From contig CAMIXG010000009.1 in NCBI GenBank assembly GCA_946402705.1, forward strand, positions 1 through 57,748: a DNA stretch of 57,748 nt, written 5' to 3'. Of the stretch, positions 1 through 7,958 are shown piece by piece. How positions within the stretch are numbered: the first letter of the stretch is position 1; each line of letters begins with the position of its first letter. A program made the position numbers and the translations under genes. The notes under the pieces are model-generated. The model was given only the letters and a program-made list of their open reading frames with translations. It was not told the DNA's origin and did not search any database. This DNA is from an uncultured Tissierellia bacterium. GTDB lineage: Bacteria; Bacillota; Clostridia; Tissierellales; Tissierellaceae.

Positions 1-688
1 CTTTATTAGAACCCTTTATGTCTATAAATTCTACTATTCTATCTATATTTTCTTTACTTATACCTTCTAAAGCTAATTCTTCTCTAACTTTTTCAAGCCC
101 TATTTTTTCTATCTTGTCTATAGCTCTAAGTACCCCAGTTGGATCTTCTATGCCCAAACTTGAAAAGAATCCACTTAATAGTCTTCTATTGTTAATTTCT
201 ATTGTAAACTTACCAAAATTCATTTCCTTAAATATAGAGTATATGACTGAAGGTATTTCTGCATCATTGGCTATATCTATAGAGTTATTCCCAACTATAT
301 CTATATCACACTGATAAAATTCTCTAAACCTTCCCCTTTGATTTCTCTCACCTCTATAAACCTTATCTATATGATATCTTCTAAATGGAAACTCTAAATC
401 AGAAAAATGTTGTGCTACATATCTAGCAAGGGGTACTGTTAAATCAAACCTAAGGGCCATTTCTGTCTTTCCCTTTGTAAAACTATACATTTGTTTAGCA
501 GTCTCTCCTCCACCCTTTGCAAGTAGAATTTCAGATTTCTCTATATTAGGTGTATTTATTGGCAAAAAACCATGATTTTCATAATTAAATTTTATAATGT
601 TCATTAGCTTATTAAATATTATTTGCTCATTTGGTAAAAGTTCCATAAATCCTGGTAAAATTGATGGCTTTATTATATCTTGTTTCAT
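1..688 (-). CDS. hisS: Histidyl-tRNA synthetase, N-terminal part (cut by window start)
   Basis: This frame runs open from an ATG at 688 to the window edge, giving about 229 residues of the N-terminal class II catalytic core. It charges tRNA-His with histidine in the cytoplasm. Visible class II signatures are ALRFDLTVPLARYV (motif 2 entry), FRRYHIDKVYRGERNQRGR and FREFYQCDIDIVG, which are characteristic of HisRS. The C-terminal anticodon-binding domain lies off the window. A HisZ regulatory paralogue is less likely because the histidine-enzyme motifs are intact. The start is preceded by AGGAGGAATAG. It follows ytxC by one base and is probably co-transcribed with it. Confidence 0.93.
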   Translation of the reverse strand, partial: MKQDIIKPSILPGFMELLPNEQIIFNKLMNIIKFNYENHGFLPINTPNIEKSEILLAKGGGETAKQMYSFTKGKTEMALRFDLTVPLARYVAQHFSDLEFPFRRYHIDKVYRGERNQRGRFREFYQCDIDIVGNNSIDIANDAEIPSVIYSIFKEMNFGKFTIEINNRRLLSGFFSSLGIEDPTGVLRAIDKIEKIGLEKVREELALEGISKENIDRIVEFIDIKGSNK

Positions 689-689
689 T

Positions 690-1517
690 CTATTCCTCCT
701 CATCTGATTTACAAATACTGCATCCCTTACACAGGGTAACTCTATCTACAAAAATTTCTTCTATTGCTTTTATTAAAAAATTGTCTTCCCCACAATCACT
801 ATGCACAACAACTTCTTTTGGGGAAATTAAAATTAAACTACTTAAAAGTATGTCCGATTTACTAACAGTTTTAGTATCAAATTCCATCTTAACCTTGTTT
901 ATTATATCAGAACCCACTATATTATTGTCCTTGTCCTTAAAATAAAATTCTCCATTTTTTAAAACCAAATGAAGTACATCTTCTTTAGAAGGATTTGTTT
1001 CAACCATAAACTTTATAGTATCCAAAATTTCCCTAATTTCCTCTTCTTCTTTTATTTCAGTAACTACATTGTCTATCGCAACATCTAGGATATAAAGATA
1101 TTCTTTTAATCTAAATTTTAAGTATCCATCTATATCTAAACTCTTATTTTCCTCAATAAAATGAACTAGTCTATCCTTCATTTTGATTTTCTCGTCTAAA
1201 TAGACATCTGATACCTTAATCTCGTCCTTAATTCTATTTATAACATAATCACTTGTATTCCTAAATTCAAACTTATATATCTTATAAATTCGCTCTTTTA
1301 TAACATCATCTAAGCACTCTGAAATTATTATTTCTTCTATTATGTCTGATATAATTAGATAAAGCTCACACTCCGAATGGCTATTATTAACCCTTATAGA
1401 TAAATCTAAATACTCATCATCCATATTATAATCTAAATCAACATCCCAGTCCTGAAAGTATAATTCTATAATGTCATTGATTTTTTGTCTATTTATACTA
1501 CCCTTGATATTTACCAA
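690..1517 (-). CDS. ytxC: YtxC-family sporulation-associated protein
   Basis: A 275-residue protein of the YtxC family, named from a sporulation-linked Bacillus gene of unknown biochemical function. The family signature is the central block FIEENKSLDIDGYLKFRLKEY-like segment at about residues 119-140, and the usual length is close to 280. The C-terminus carries a Cys pair region (LCKGCSICKSDE), which could bind metal. Translation appears to start at a TTG at 1517 behind GAGGTGGAG. No membrane segment is seen. It lies between a GME-like protein and hisS in one direction. Its presence supports a spore-forming host. The family call is from recognition; the function is unknown. Confidence 0.78.
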   Translation of the reverse strand: MVNIKGSINRQKINDIIELYFQDWDVDLDYNMDDEYLDLSIRVNNSHSECELYLIISDIIEEIIISECLDDVIKERIYKIYKFEFRNTSDYVINRIKDEIKVSDVYLDEKIKMKDRLVHFIEENKSLDIDGYLKFRLKEYLYILDVAIDNVVTEIKEEEEIREILDTIKFMVETNPSKEDVLHLVLKNGEFYFKDKDNNIVGSDIINKVKMEFDTKTVSKSDILLSSLILISPKEVVVHSDCGEDNFLIKAIEEIFVDRVTLCKGCSICKSDEEE

Positions 1518-1537
1518 TTAACTCCACCTCTTACTAA

Positions 1538-2272
1538 CTATAATATCATTATAGTGCCCACATCTAGTATATTTTCATCTGATAAAAACATAAGTTTCTT
1601 CCCATTATCAGCTAAAAATGCTTCTATTTTATCCCTATCTGGATGCCTATCTAATCTTCCTGTGACAACTATAGTTTCCCCATCTAAATTTCCAATACAT
1701 CCACCTATAAATCCATAATTTTGATGTTCTAAATCTATAAATCCAGGTTGAATTAATAAAACTTTATACCCAAGTTTAGTCAACCTTTCATGGATAATCT
1801 TATCAGAAGTTATTCCAAGCCCATCTCCAAAATCTGCCAATGAACATTTTCCATACCCCTGCTTTACATCTATCATCTCTATATTATTTTCTATAAAATA
1901 CTCTCTAGCTACTTCATCAGTATACTTAGAGTTATGTATAGTGTGTCTGCCCATTCTACCTATATTATAACTTATATCACCAGGATAATCAGATGTTAAT
2001 ACCGATTTACCCTTGATTAAGTTAAAATCATATTTCTTCAAGTGTTCTAAATAATACTCAAATACATTTGGAGCTATTAAAAGCTTCTTCTCATCTAGAG
2101 GATGGATTACTATGTCTGGATGATAGGCTATAGATTTATCAACCTCTTTACACTCTATTGTTTCTATAACATCTAAATCTAATTTCTTTAGATTTGAAAT
2201 TATATCCCTACTAACTCTTCTATCTATTATAACAAGTTTAGCCTTGCCCTTTGGGATAAATGGATTTTTCAT
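1538..2272 (-). CDS. Guanidine-modifying-enzyme-fold protein (DUF6873-like), function unknown
   Basis: A 244-residue cytoplasmic protein that resembles the uncharacterised clostridial family placed in the guanidine-modifying enzyme (amidinotransferase) fold. Visible blocks are SVLTSDYPGDISYNIGRMG (about 90-108), KQGYGKCSLADFGDGLGITSD (about 137-157; contains a Cys), GFIGGC (about 188-193) and a final FLSDENILDVGTIMIL. Two Cys (in GYGKCS and IGGCIG) are candidate nucleophiles. The start ATG follows AAAAGAGGTGAATT. It is the promoter-proximal gene of a possible ytxC-hisS group. The family assignment comes from memory and could be wrong; no substrate is proposed. Confidence 0.6.
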   Translation of the reverse strand: MKNPFIPKGKAKLVIIDRRVSRDIISNLKKLDLDVIETIECKEVDKSIAYHPDIVIHPLDEKKLLIAPNVFEYYLEHLKKYDFNLIKGKSVLTSDYPGDISYNIGRMGRHTIHNSKYTDEVAREYFIENNIEMIDVKQGYGKCSLADFGDGLGITSDKIIHERLTKLGYKVLLIQPGFIDLEHQNYGFIGGCIGNLDGETIVVTGRLDRHPDRDKIEAFLADNGKKLMFLSDENILDVGTIMIL

Positions 2273-2350
2273 AATTCACCTCTTTTAATTCTCATTATTA
2301 CTCTACCATTACACTCTTACAATCACAATATTAATTTTAAATTATTACGC

Positions 2351-2383
2351 AGAAAAAAAGACTACTTATAATAAGTAGTCTAA
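2351..2383 (-). terminator. Intrinsic terminator after the tRNA cluster
   Basis: On the minus strand the hairpin AGACTACTTAT / ATAAGTAGTCT is followed by TTTTTTT. It lies 4 bases past tRNA-Cys and so ends the tRNA-Phe/Gly/Cys transcript. Confidence 0.85.
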
Positions 2384-2386
2384 ATT

Positions 2387-2460
2387 TGGAGGCGACATCC
2401 GGATTTGAACCGGAGATAAAGGCTTTGCAGGCCTCGGCCTTACCACTTGGCTATGTCGCC
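2387..2460 (-). tRNA. tRNA-Cys (GCA)
   Basis: A 74-nt cloverleaf on the minus strand with acceptor GGCGACA / TGTCGCC, discriminator T and an encoded CCA end. The anticodon loop reads CTGCAAA with anticodon GCA (Cys). It is the last of three tRNAs in a row. Confidence 0.95.
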
Positions 2461-2469
2461 ATATTTAAT

Positions 2470-2544
2470 TGGAGCGGAAGACGAGATTCGAACTCGCGAC
2501 CCTCGCCTTGGCAAGGCGATGCTCTACCACTGAGCCACTCCCGC
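2470..2544 (-). tRNA. tRNA-Gly (GCC)
   Basis: A 75-nt cloverleaf on the minus strand: 5' GCGGGAG pairs with CTTCCGC (one G-U), with an encoded CCA. The anticodon stem GCCTT / AAGGC frames anticodon GCC (Gly). The T loop reads GTTCGAATC. Confidence 0.95.
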
Positions 2545-2550
2545 TTATAA

Positions 2551-2626
2551 TGGTGCCCAAAGCCGGAATCGAACCAGCGACACAAGGATTTTCAGTCCTT
2601 TGCTCTACCGACTGAGCTATTTGGGC
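2551..2626 (-). tRNA. tRNA-Phe (GAA)
   Basis: A 76-nt cloverleaf on the minus strand with acceptor GCCCAAA / TTTGGGC, discriminator A, an encoded CCA and anticodon loop CTGAAAA giving anticodon GAA (Phe). Its first 21 bases and upstream flank are duplicated 125 bp away (see the repeat at 2606-2761). Confidence 0.95.
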
Positions 2627-2761
2627 ATAACTTATTGTTTGCACTACACATTTGAGATTTTCATAAAAACCTTTTTGCCATGTTCGGACTAAGTGATTCA
2701 GTCAAAATTAAAATTTTGCTTCTCTACTCATACCGACTGAGCTATTTGGGCATAACTTATT
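2606..2761 (-). repeat. 31-bp direct repeat of the tRNA-Phe 5' end flanking a 94-bp insert
   Basis: Positions 2606-2636 and 2731-2761 are identical over 31 bases. They cover the first 21 bases of tRNA-Phe plus about 10 bases of its upstream flank. Between them is 94 bp (2637-2730) with no ORF. The second copy lacks the rest of a tRNA, so it is a tRNA remnant. This looks like either a tandem duplication that decayed, or a very small element that used the tRNA 5' region as its attachment site. Confidence 0.75.
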
Positions 2762-2823
2762 TTTATTCTATATGCTTTAAACTTTTACTAACTTTTATGT
2801 AAGCATACAGGCTTAAAAACCTC

Positions 2824-2865
2824 TCTAAAAATAAAACTGTAGCTGTAATCTCTCCCAGCTACAGT
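2824..2865 (-). terminator. Intrinsic terminator of hslO
   Basis: A 10-bp stem on the minus strand, ACTGTAGCTG (2865-2856) with CAGCTACAGT (2845-2836), is followed by TTTTATTTTT. It lies about 20 bases past the hslO stop. Confidence 0.88.
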
Positions 2866-2884
2866 GATTATTATATAACTTTAC

Positions 2885-3769
2885 CTAAAATTTGTCAACT
2901 ATTATTTTTTCTAAGTCTTCTTTACTTAGTTTATGTTTCTCATTACAAAAATGACAGACTATTTCTGCGCCACCATCTTCATCTATAATTTCCTGTATTT
3001 CTTCATTGGCTAAACTTGATATAGCCTTTATAACTCGTTCTCTAGAACAATCACATTCAAATTTTATATATTCTTTTCCAATTACTCTCATATTAAAATC
3101 CTTTAAGACTTCTCCCATTATTTCCTCTGGAGTAAGTCCATTATCTATATATGTTGATATGGGTTTTATCTTTGACAAAGCTTCTTCTATTAAAACTATA
3201 TCTTCTTCTACAACTCCAGGTAAAAGTTGTATTATGAAACCACCCGCTGCCTTTACTGATAAATCTTTATCAACTAATACTCCTAAGGAAACTGCTGATG
3301 GTTGCTGTTCTGATCTGGCATAATAGCTTGCTATATCTTCTGCTATCTCTCCAGTTACTAAGTTTGAGCTTCCTATATATGGATCTTTTAGTCCTTGGTC
3401 CATAGTCACTGTAAGCATTCCATTTCTACCAACAGCCTTACCAACATCTAACTTTCCATCATCTTCTCTTGCCTCTGTATCATAGTTTGGATTATCAACA
3501 TAACCTTTTACCTCTCCATAAGTGTTCCCTGTTGTAATAATCCTTCCTAATGGTCCATCTCCCTGTATTTTCAAAGATATGGTATCCTCTTTATTCTTCA
3601 TCATACTTGCCATAATAGCTGTTGCTGTTAGACTTCTACCCAAAGCTGCTGTAGCTGTAGCCGATGTATTATGTTTTATTCTAGCTTCTTCAACTAGATT
3701 TGTAGTACTTGCAACAAAAATCCTAATATTTCCTGTTTCATCTATTCCTCTTATTAAATAATCCTTCAT
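2885..3769 (-). CDS. hslO: Redox-regulated chaperone Hsp33
   Basis: A 294-residue Hsp33, normal in length. It is a cytoplasmic holdase chaperone that is activated by oxidation and unfolding. The N-terminal half contains the family blocks TSATATAALGRSLTA (about 35-49) and GDGPLGRI (about 70-77). The C-terminal zinc and redox switch is intact: CDC at about 238-240 and CHFC at about 271-274. The start ATG follows AGAGGTGTCAT. It is followed by its own terminator, and the methyltransferase gene lies 10 bp upstream in the same direction. The gene adds to the oxidative-stress protection expected in an anaerobe. Confidence 0.95.
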   Translation of the reverse strand: MKDYLIRGIDETGNIRIFVASTTNLVEEARIKHNTSATATAALGRSLTATAIMASMMKNKEDTISLKIQGDGPLGRIITTGNTYGEVKGYVDNPNYDTEAREDDGKLDVGKAVGRNGMLTVTMDQGLKDPYIGSSNLVTGEIAEDIASYYARSEQQPSAVSLGVLVDKDLSVKAAGGFIIQLLPGVVEEDIVLIEEALSKIKPISTYIDNGLTPEEIMGEVLKDFNMRVIGKEYIKFECDCSRERVIKAISSLANEEIQEIIDEDGGAEIVCHFCNEKHKLSKEDLEKIIVDKF

Positions 3770-3779
3770 ATGACACCTC

Positions 3780-4514
3780 TTATTTTTTTACTATAAAATT
3801 AATTCGCTCTGTTTTACTATCTATTTCATCATAACTAAAAGCCTGATAATATTTTATATCCTTAAAACCAGCTTTATTAAGTTTTTCAATTATTTCATCC
3901 ACTTCATAGGCTCTCTCATAATGCTCTTCAATAAATCTATTGTAGCTACCATCTTCTTCTTTTACAAAAAAGTTTATATAAAATTGATTTATTTTTTCTT
4001 CTTCATCATAGTAACTCTCCCAGCTATAAAAGACCTCTCCCCTATCTTCCACAAAATTATTATTTGAGATGATTTCACTTAAATAATAGGCTGAATTTAT
4101 ATCAAATATAAAAATTCCATCATCACTTAAATGTTTGTATGCATTTTCAAAAACCTTATCCAAGTCTTCATCTTCCAAAATATAATTTATACTATCACAT
4201 ATAGATATTATAGAGTCATATTGACCTCCTAAATTAAAATCTATCATATCTTGGTTCAAAATTTTAACATTTCTATACTTCCTAAGTTTACTCTCTGCAA
4301 CTGTTAGCATTTCCAAAGATAGGTCAAAACAAGTAATATCATATTTTGCCTCTGCCAAGTATCTTGTTAGACTTCCTGTTCCACATGCCATTTCTAGAAC
4401 TTTAGCTGGTGTTATTCCCTCTTTTACATATATGTTCTCTATATAGTCAAACCATTTTTTATAATCTACATCATGCATTAACTCATCATAAATTCCTGCA
4501 AAATCTCTATACAT
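3780..4514 (-). CDS. Class I SAM-dependent methyltransferase
   Basis: A 244-residue methyltransferase of unknown substrate. The SAM-binding motif VLEMACGTGSLTRYLA (about 39-54) is followed by the acidic loop FDLS and by an IISICDSINYIL block typical of the small methyltransferase family found beside hslO or rsfS in Firmicutes. The ATG at 4514 is chosen because AAGGAG lies 8 bases before it; a GTG nine codons upstream falls inside a hairpin. It is probably co-transcribed with hslO. The methyl acceptor (small molecule or protein) cannot be told from sequence. Confidence 0.82.
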   Translation of the reverse strand: MYRDFAGIYDELMHDVDYKKWFDYIENIYVKEGITPAKVLEMACGTGSLTRYLAEAKYDITCFDLSLEMLTVAESKLRKYRNVKILNQDMIDFNLGGQYDSIISICDSINYILEDEDLDKVFENAYKHLSDDGIFIFDINSAYYLSEIISNNNFVEDRGEVFYSWESYYDEEEKINQFYINFFVKEEDGSYNRFIEEHYERAYEVDEIIEKLNKAGFKDIKYYQAFSYDEIDSKTERINFIVKK

Positions 4515-4538
4515 AAAATTCTCCTTCACAATAAAATA

Positions 4539-4556
4539 CACCTACTTATGTAGGTG
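4539..4556 (-). terminator. Weak hairpin between hpt and the methyltransferase
   Basis: The sequence CACCTAC-ATAA-GTAGGTG followed by TATTTTATT on the minus strand could attenuate read-through from hpt into the methyltransferase and hslO. The U-tract is interrupted, so it is at best a partial terminator. Confidence 0.5.
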
Positions 4557-4561
4557 AATTT

Positions 4562-5092
4562 TTAACTATCAAATGTAAATATATAAGGTATATTTCTATA
4601 ATGATCTTTATAGTTTAATCCATATCCAACTATAAACAAATCTTCTATTTCAAAGCCAACATAGTCAGCATTAATATCAACAGTTCTTCTACTTGGTTTA
4701 TCAAGTAAAGTACAAACCTTTAAACTTCTTGGGTCTCTTTCCTTTAGCATCTCTTTAACAACATTTAAGGTTCTTCCAGAATCTATGATATCATCTACAA
4801 TCAGTACATCTTTATCTTTTATCTCACTCATTAAATCATGTATAAGTGCAACATGTCCTGTAGACTCTTCACTGTGTCCGTAACTTGCTGTTGTCATGAA
4901 ATCAACCTGCACTGGTATACTTATAGCTCTTACTAAATCAGCAGCAAATATAAAACTACCTCTTAGTAGTGAAACTACTATCAGGTCCTTTCCCTCATAA
5001 TCCTTACTGATTACTTCACCCATTTCTTTTATTCTATCACTGATTTGATCTTCATTAAATAACACATTTTCTGTTTTTAAGCTATTTTCCAC
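4562..5092 (-). CDS. hpt: Hypoxanthine phosphoribosyltransferase
   Basis: A 176-residue purine-salvage enzyme that converts hypoxanthine (and usually guanine) with PRPP to IMP or GMP. The PRPP-binding loop VLIVDDIIDSGRTL is at about 96-109, with the family blocks VSLLRGSFIFAADL, DFMTTASYG and DYVGFEIEDLFIVGYGLNY near the end. The start chosen is GTG at 5092 because GGAGGG lies six bases before it. An in-frame ATG nine codons earlier would place that ribosome binding site inside the gene. It overlaps the small upstream membrane-protein gene by 11 bp, which suggests coupled translation. Confidence 0.95.
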   Translation of the reverse strand: MENSLKTENVLFNEDQISDRIKEMGEVISKDYEGKDLIVVSLLRGSFIFAADLVRAISIPVQVDFMTTASYGHSEESTGHVALIHDLMSEIKDKDVLIVDDIIDSGRTLNVVKEMLKERDPRSLKVCTLLDKPSRRTVDINADYVGFEIEDLFIVGYGLNYKDHYRNIPYIFTFDS

Positions 5093-5249
5093 TTTTGTCC
5101 CTCCTGTTGTAATCATCAAAATCCATATGTTTTCTCTGCATCGTATTTATTCTCAAAGATTTAATTTCTCTAAGTATTAGATTTAATGTATATTGAATAC
5201 TTATAAGTATTAGTAATATTATAGCACCAAAGATAAATTTTGTATCCAT
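5082..5249 (-). CDS. Small single-pass membrane protein, unknown
   Basis: A 55-residue protein with one N-terminal hydrophobic segment (FIFGAIILLILISIQYTLNL) followed by a basic, polar tail. ATG at 5249 is preferred over the ATG eight codons upstream because GGAG lies about 10 bases before it. Its 3' end overlaps the hpt start by 11 bp. No family is recognised. It could be a small membrane anchor or regulator that is translated with hpt. Confidence 0.55.
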   Translation of the reverse strand: MDTKFIFGAIILLILISIQYTLNLILREIKSLRINTMQRKHMDFDDYNRRDKSGK

Positions 5250-5283
5250 TTTATCATTCTCCAAGCTTCTCATATTATTAACA

Positions 5284-5292
5284 ATCAGTATA
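5284..5292 (-). promoter_or_regulatory. Extended -10 promoter for the small protein-hpt operon
   Basis: On the minus strand TATGGTATACT is an extended -10 (TG-G-TATACT), located about 38 bases before the small membrane-protein start. There is no clear -35. Confidence 0.5.
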
Positions 5293-5352
5293 CCATAAAT
5301 TATATTTTTTTTCTTTATTTATTTTACTTAGAATTTAAGCCTATAATTATGG

Positions 5353-5358
5353 TATAAT
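5353..5358 (+). promoter_or_regulatory. Extended -10 promoter for the DUF4364 gene
   Basis: TATGGTATAAT carries TG-G-TATAAT 28 bases before the ATG at 5387. The -35 is poor, as is common with an extended -10. Confidence 0.5.
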
Positions 5359-5386
5359 TATATAAATTAGTAATTGGGAGGTATTT

Positions 5387-5911
5387 ATGTTTATTGAAAA
5401 TACTGAAGAACTTGCTCAAAACAAACTATTACTACTTTACTTAATAGATAAGTCAGATTATGAGTTAACTAAAAATAAAATAGTTGATTTTATACTAGAA
5501 AATGATTATATGAACTATTTTTTAATACAACAATACCTATCAGAGCTTTTAAGTTCTGAATTTATAAAAATTAATGAAGAAAATGATATTTATTCTATAA
5601 CTAATCTAGGATCAACTACCCTATCTTATTTTACAGATAGGTTACCTGACAAATTTAAAGAACATGTTAATACTATCTTTGTAAAATCTAATGAAAAAGT
5701 AAAGTTGGAAACAGAAGTTTTATCTGAGTTCTATCAAAAAGAAAACAATCAATATGTGGTAAACTTAAAACTAGTAGAATCTGATGATATTCTATTTAGT
5801 ATATATTTAGATGTGCCTGATAAAGAAGAGGCTGAAAGAATATCTAATATGTGGGAAAATAATACAGAAAGTATTTACAAAAATATTTTATCTATCTTGA
5901 TGGACAAATAA
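5387..5911 (+). CDS. DUF4364 family winged-helix-like protein
   Basis: A 174-residue protein of the DUF4364 family, widespread in Clostridia. The first 80 residues look like a winged-helix DNA-binding domain (LLLLYLIDKSDYELTKNKI, then the helix MNYFLIQQYLSELLSSEFI and the wing IYSITNLGSTTLSYF). The C-terminal part is a small alpha-beta dimerisation or ligand domain. It is thought to be a transcriptional regulator, with unknown ligand and targets. It stands alone: an extended -10 upstream and a strong terminator downstream separate it from the ABC exporter. Confidence 0.8.
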   Translation: MFIENTEELAQNKLLLLYLIDKSDYELTKNKIVDFILENDYMNYFLIQQYLSELLSSEFIKINEENDIYSITNLGSTTLSYFTDRLPDKFKEHVNTIFVKSNEKVKLETEVLSEFYQKENNQYVVNLKLVESDDILFSIYLDVPDKEEAERISNMWENNTESIYKNILSILMDK

Positions 5912-5918
5912 TATACTT

Positions 5919-5967
5919 CTAAGTAAGGAACTTATAAATAGAGTTCTTTATTTAGGGGTATTTTTTT
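5919..5967 (+). terminator. Intrinsic terminator of the DUF4364 gene
   Basis: A 14-bp stem (5919-5932 with 5942-5955, two or three G-T pairs) is followed by GGGGTATTTTTTT at 5955-5967. Confidence 0.8.
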
Positions 5968-6017
5968 GCTCATTCATACAAGATTTTTATGGCGACTAAA
6001 AATTTAAATAAAAATAG

Positions 6018-6088
6018 TTAGATACCTAATAAAAAAATCTTGCATTCTCATTTTCTTCATGTTATATTAAATATAGTTAGGTACCGAA
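6018..6088 (+). promoter_or_regulatory. Promoter flanked by two MarR-like operators
   Basis: The -35 TTGCAT (6040-6045) and -10 TATATT (6063-6068) are 17 bp apart. Related 12-bp palindromes lie on each side: TTAGATACCTAA (6018-6029) and TTAGGTACCGAA (6077-6088), the second at about the transcription start. Such short paired palindromes are typical sites for MarR-type repressors, as often found before drug exporters. The cognate repressor is not next to the exporter. Confidence 0.6.
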
Positions 6089-6133
6089 TTAATTTATGGA
6101 AACAAATTATTAAATTTAAATAGGAGGATTATT

Positions 6134-7921
6134 ATGAAAAATAGAGATATGCCAGCTAAAAAGCCTGACATAAATAAAGACTTTATCCTTAGAATTTTAA
6201 AATATTTTAAGCCTTATAAATACATGTTAATATTTTCTATGCTTATAATTTTAATAAGTTCTATGATGGCAATTGTGCCATCTATGATACTTCAAAAGAT
6301 TATGGATATTGCCCTACCAAATAAAGATTTCTCCTTGTTAATAAAATTAGTAGGAATATCACTTGGAGCAACTGTAGGCGTAAATCTACTTGAAGTTCTA
6401 CAATCATATATAAATATGAATATATCTCAAGAAATTATTTATAATATGAAAAATGATATGTATAACCACTTACAAAGCATGTCTACAAAATTTTATTCTA
6501 CTGAAAAACAAGGTGAAATAATAACTAGGATTAGCAGTGATATAGATGGTGTAAAAGAAGTTTTCAATTCAACTTTTGTAAACCTACTGGACAGTAGTTT
6601 CATGTTAATTGTAACCTTAGTTGCCCTTTTTTCAATGAATTGGAAGCTTGCTTTAATAGGTGCTTTAACACTTCCCTTGTTTGTTATATCTGCTAAAAAG
6701 GTTGGAACCATTAGATGGTCCATCACCAAAGATAGACAGGCTAGACTATCAGAATTAAACCAATTAATCCAAGAAACTCTTAGTATTAGTGGTTCTACTT
6801 TGGTGAAAATATTTGCTACTGAGGAAATGGAATCTGATAAGTTTGCTAGCTCCAACAGACAGGTTACAGATTTACAAATAAAAGAAGCTGTAGCAGGTAG
6901 ATGGATGAAATTTACTGTCCATACCTTGATTGAACTTGGTCCCATGCTGATTTATCTAGCTGGTGGCTACTTGTTTTTTACAGGTGAAATAACTATGGGT
7001 ATGATTTTTACCTTTTCAGCCCTATTAACTAAATTATATAGACCAATTTTAAAACTATCTGATATCCATGTTGATATAGTTCGCTCTTTTGCCTTGTTTG
7101 AAAGAATTTTTGAATACTTTGATTTAAAGGCCGAAATAACAAATCAAGCTAATGCTAGAGAGCTTATTATAAGCTCTGGAAAAATCGAATTTGACAGTGT
7201 GAATTTTTCTTATGATGATGATAATCAAGTTTTAAATAATATTACTTTTGATGTAAAAGCTGGAACTCAAACTGCTCTTGTTGGTTCAAGTGGAGCTGGA
7301 AAAACAACTATTAGTAACTTGATAAACAGGATTTATGATATAGATAGTGGTTCTATAAAGATTGATGATCAAGACATAAAATCTGTAACTCTAAAATCTC
7401 TTAGAAAGAATATTGGAGTAGTTACTCAGGAACCCTATCTCTTTAATGGAACTATTAGAGATAACCTTATGTATGGTACTGATAACCTAAATGATGATGA
7501 CCTATTAAAAGCAAGTAAATCAGCTTATATTCATGATTTTATTATGTCACTTCCCAATGACTATGACTCCATTGTTGGAAATCGAGGTATAAAATTATCT
7601 GGTGGCCAAAAACAAAGGATTTCAATAGCTAGAGTGATACTAAATAACCCACAAATTCTAATATTAGATGAGGCTACATCCGCTCTAGACTCTATATCTG
7701 AAGCCTATGTACAAAAGGCAATGAATTCCCTTTTAATCAATAGAACTAGTATAGTTATAGCTCATAGATTATCAACTATACAAAATTCTGACCAAATCCT
7801 AGTTATAGAAGATGGAAGGATTGTAGAAAAGGGTAATCATAACTCTCTTATGCACCTAAAGGGTAATTATTACGCCCTTAATCAAAAGCAATTTAAGGAA
7901 GAGGATTACTACGCATCATAA
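6134..7921 (+). CDS. ABC-type multidrug/lipid exporter, fused permease-ATPase
   Basis: A 595-residue half-transporter that would act as a dimer in the membrane. Residues about 30-330 form the six-helix exporter domain. The nucleotide-binding domain follows with Walker A GSSGAGKT (385-392), Q-loop TQEPYLF, signature LSGGQKQ (488-494), Walker B LILDEATSALD (509-519) and the H-loop AHRLST (543-548). All catalytic residues are intact. The export substrate is unknown; the family includes drug and lipid exporters. The start follows AGGAGGATTATT. It is a single-gene unit with a regulated-looking promoter (6018-6088) and a terminator shared with folC. Confidence 0.93.
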   Translation: MKNRDMPAKKPDINKDFILRILKYFKPYKYMLIFSMLIILISSMMAIVPSMILQKIMDIALPNKDFSLLIKLVGISLGATVGVNLLEVLQSYINMNISQEIIYNMKNDMYNHLQSMSTKFYSTEKQGEIITRISSDIDGVKEVFNSTFVNLLDSSFMLIVTLVALFSMNWKLALIGALTLPLFVISAKKVGTIRWSITKDRQARLSELNQLIQETLSISGSTLVKIFATEEMESDKFASSNRQVTDLQIKEAVAGRWMKFTVHTLIELGPMLIYLAGGYLFFTGEITMGMIFTFSALLTKLYRPILKLSDIHVDIVRSFALFERIFEYFDLKAEITNQANARELIISSGKIEFDSVNFSYDDDNQVLNNITFDVKAGTQTALVGSSGAGKTTISNLINRIYDIDSGSIKIDDQDIKSVTLKSLRKNIGVVTQEPYLFNGTIRDNLMYGTDNLNDDDLLKASKSAYIHDFIMSLPNDYDSIVGNRGIKLSGGQKQRISIARVILNNPQILILDEATSALDSISEAYVQKAMNSLLINRTSIVIAHRLSTIQNSDQILVIEDGRIVEKGNHNSLMHLKGNYYALNQKQFKEEDYYAS

Positions 7922-7955
7922 AAGGCACAGTATCATATGATACTGTGCCTTTTTA
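7921..7955. terminator. Bidirectional terminator between the ABC exporter and folC
   Basis: A perfect 26-nt palindrome (7924-7949) is flanked by AAA on the left and TTTTTAT on the right. It can stop both converging transcripts. Confidence 0.9.
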
Positions 7956-7958
7956 TAT

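Noticed and set aside
6493..6945. Minus-strand ORF inside the ABC exporter
   Set aside because: It is a shadow of the exporter gene: no ribosome binding site and no family features.
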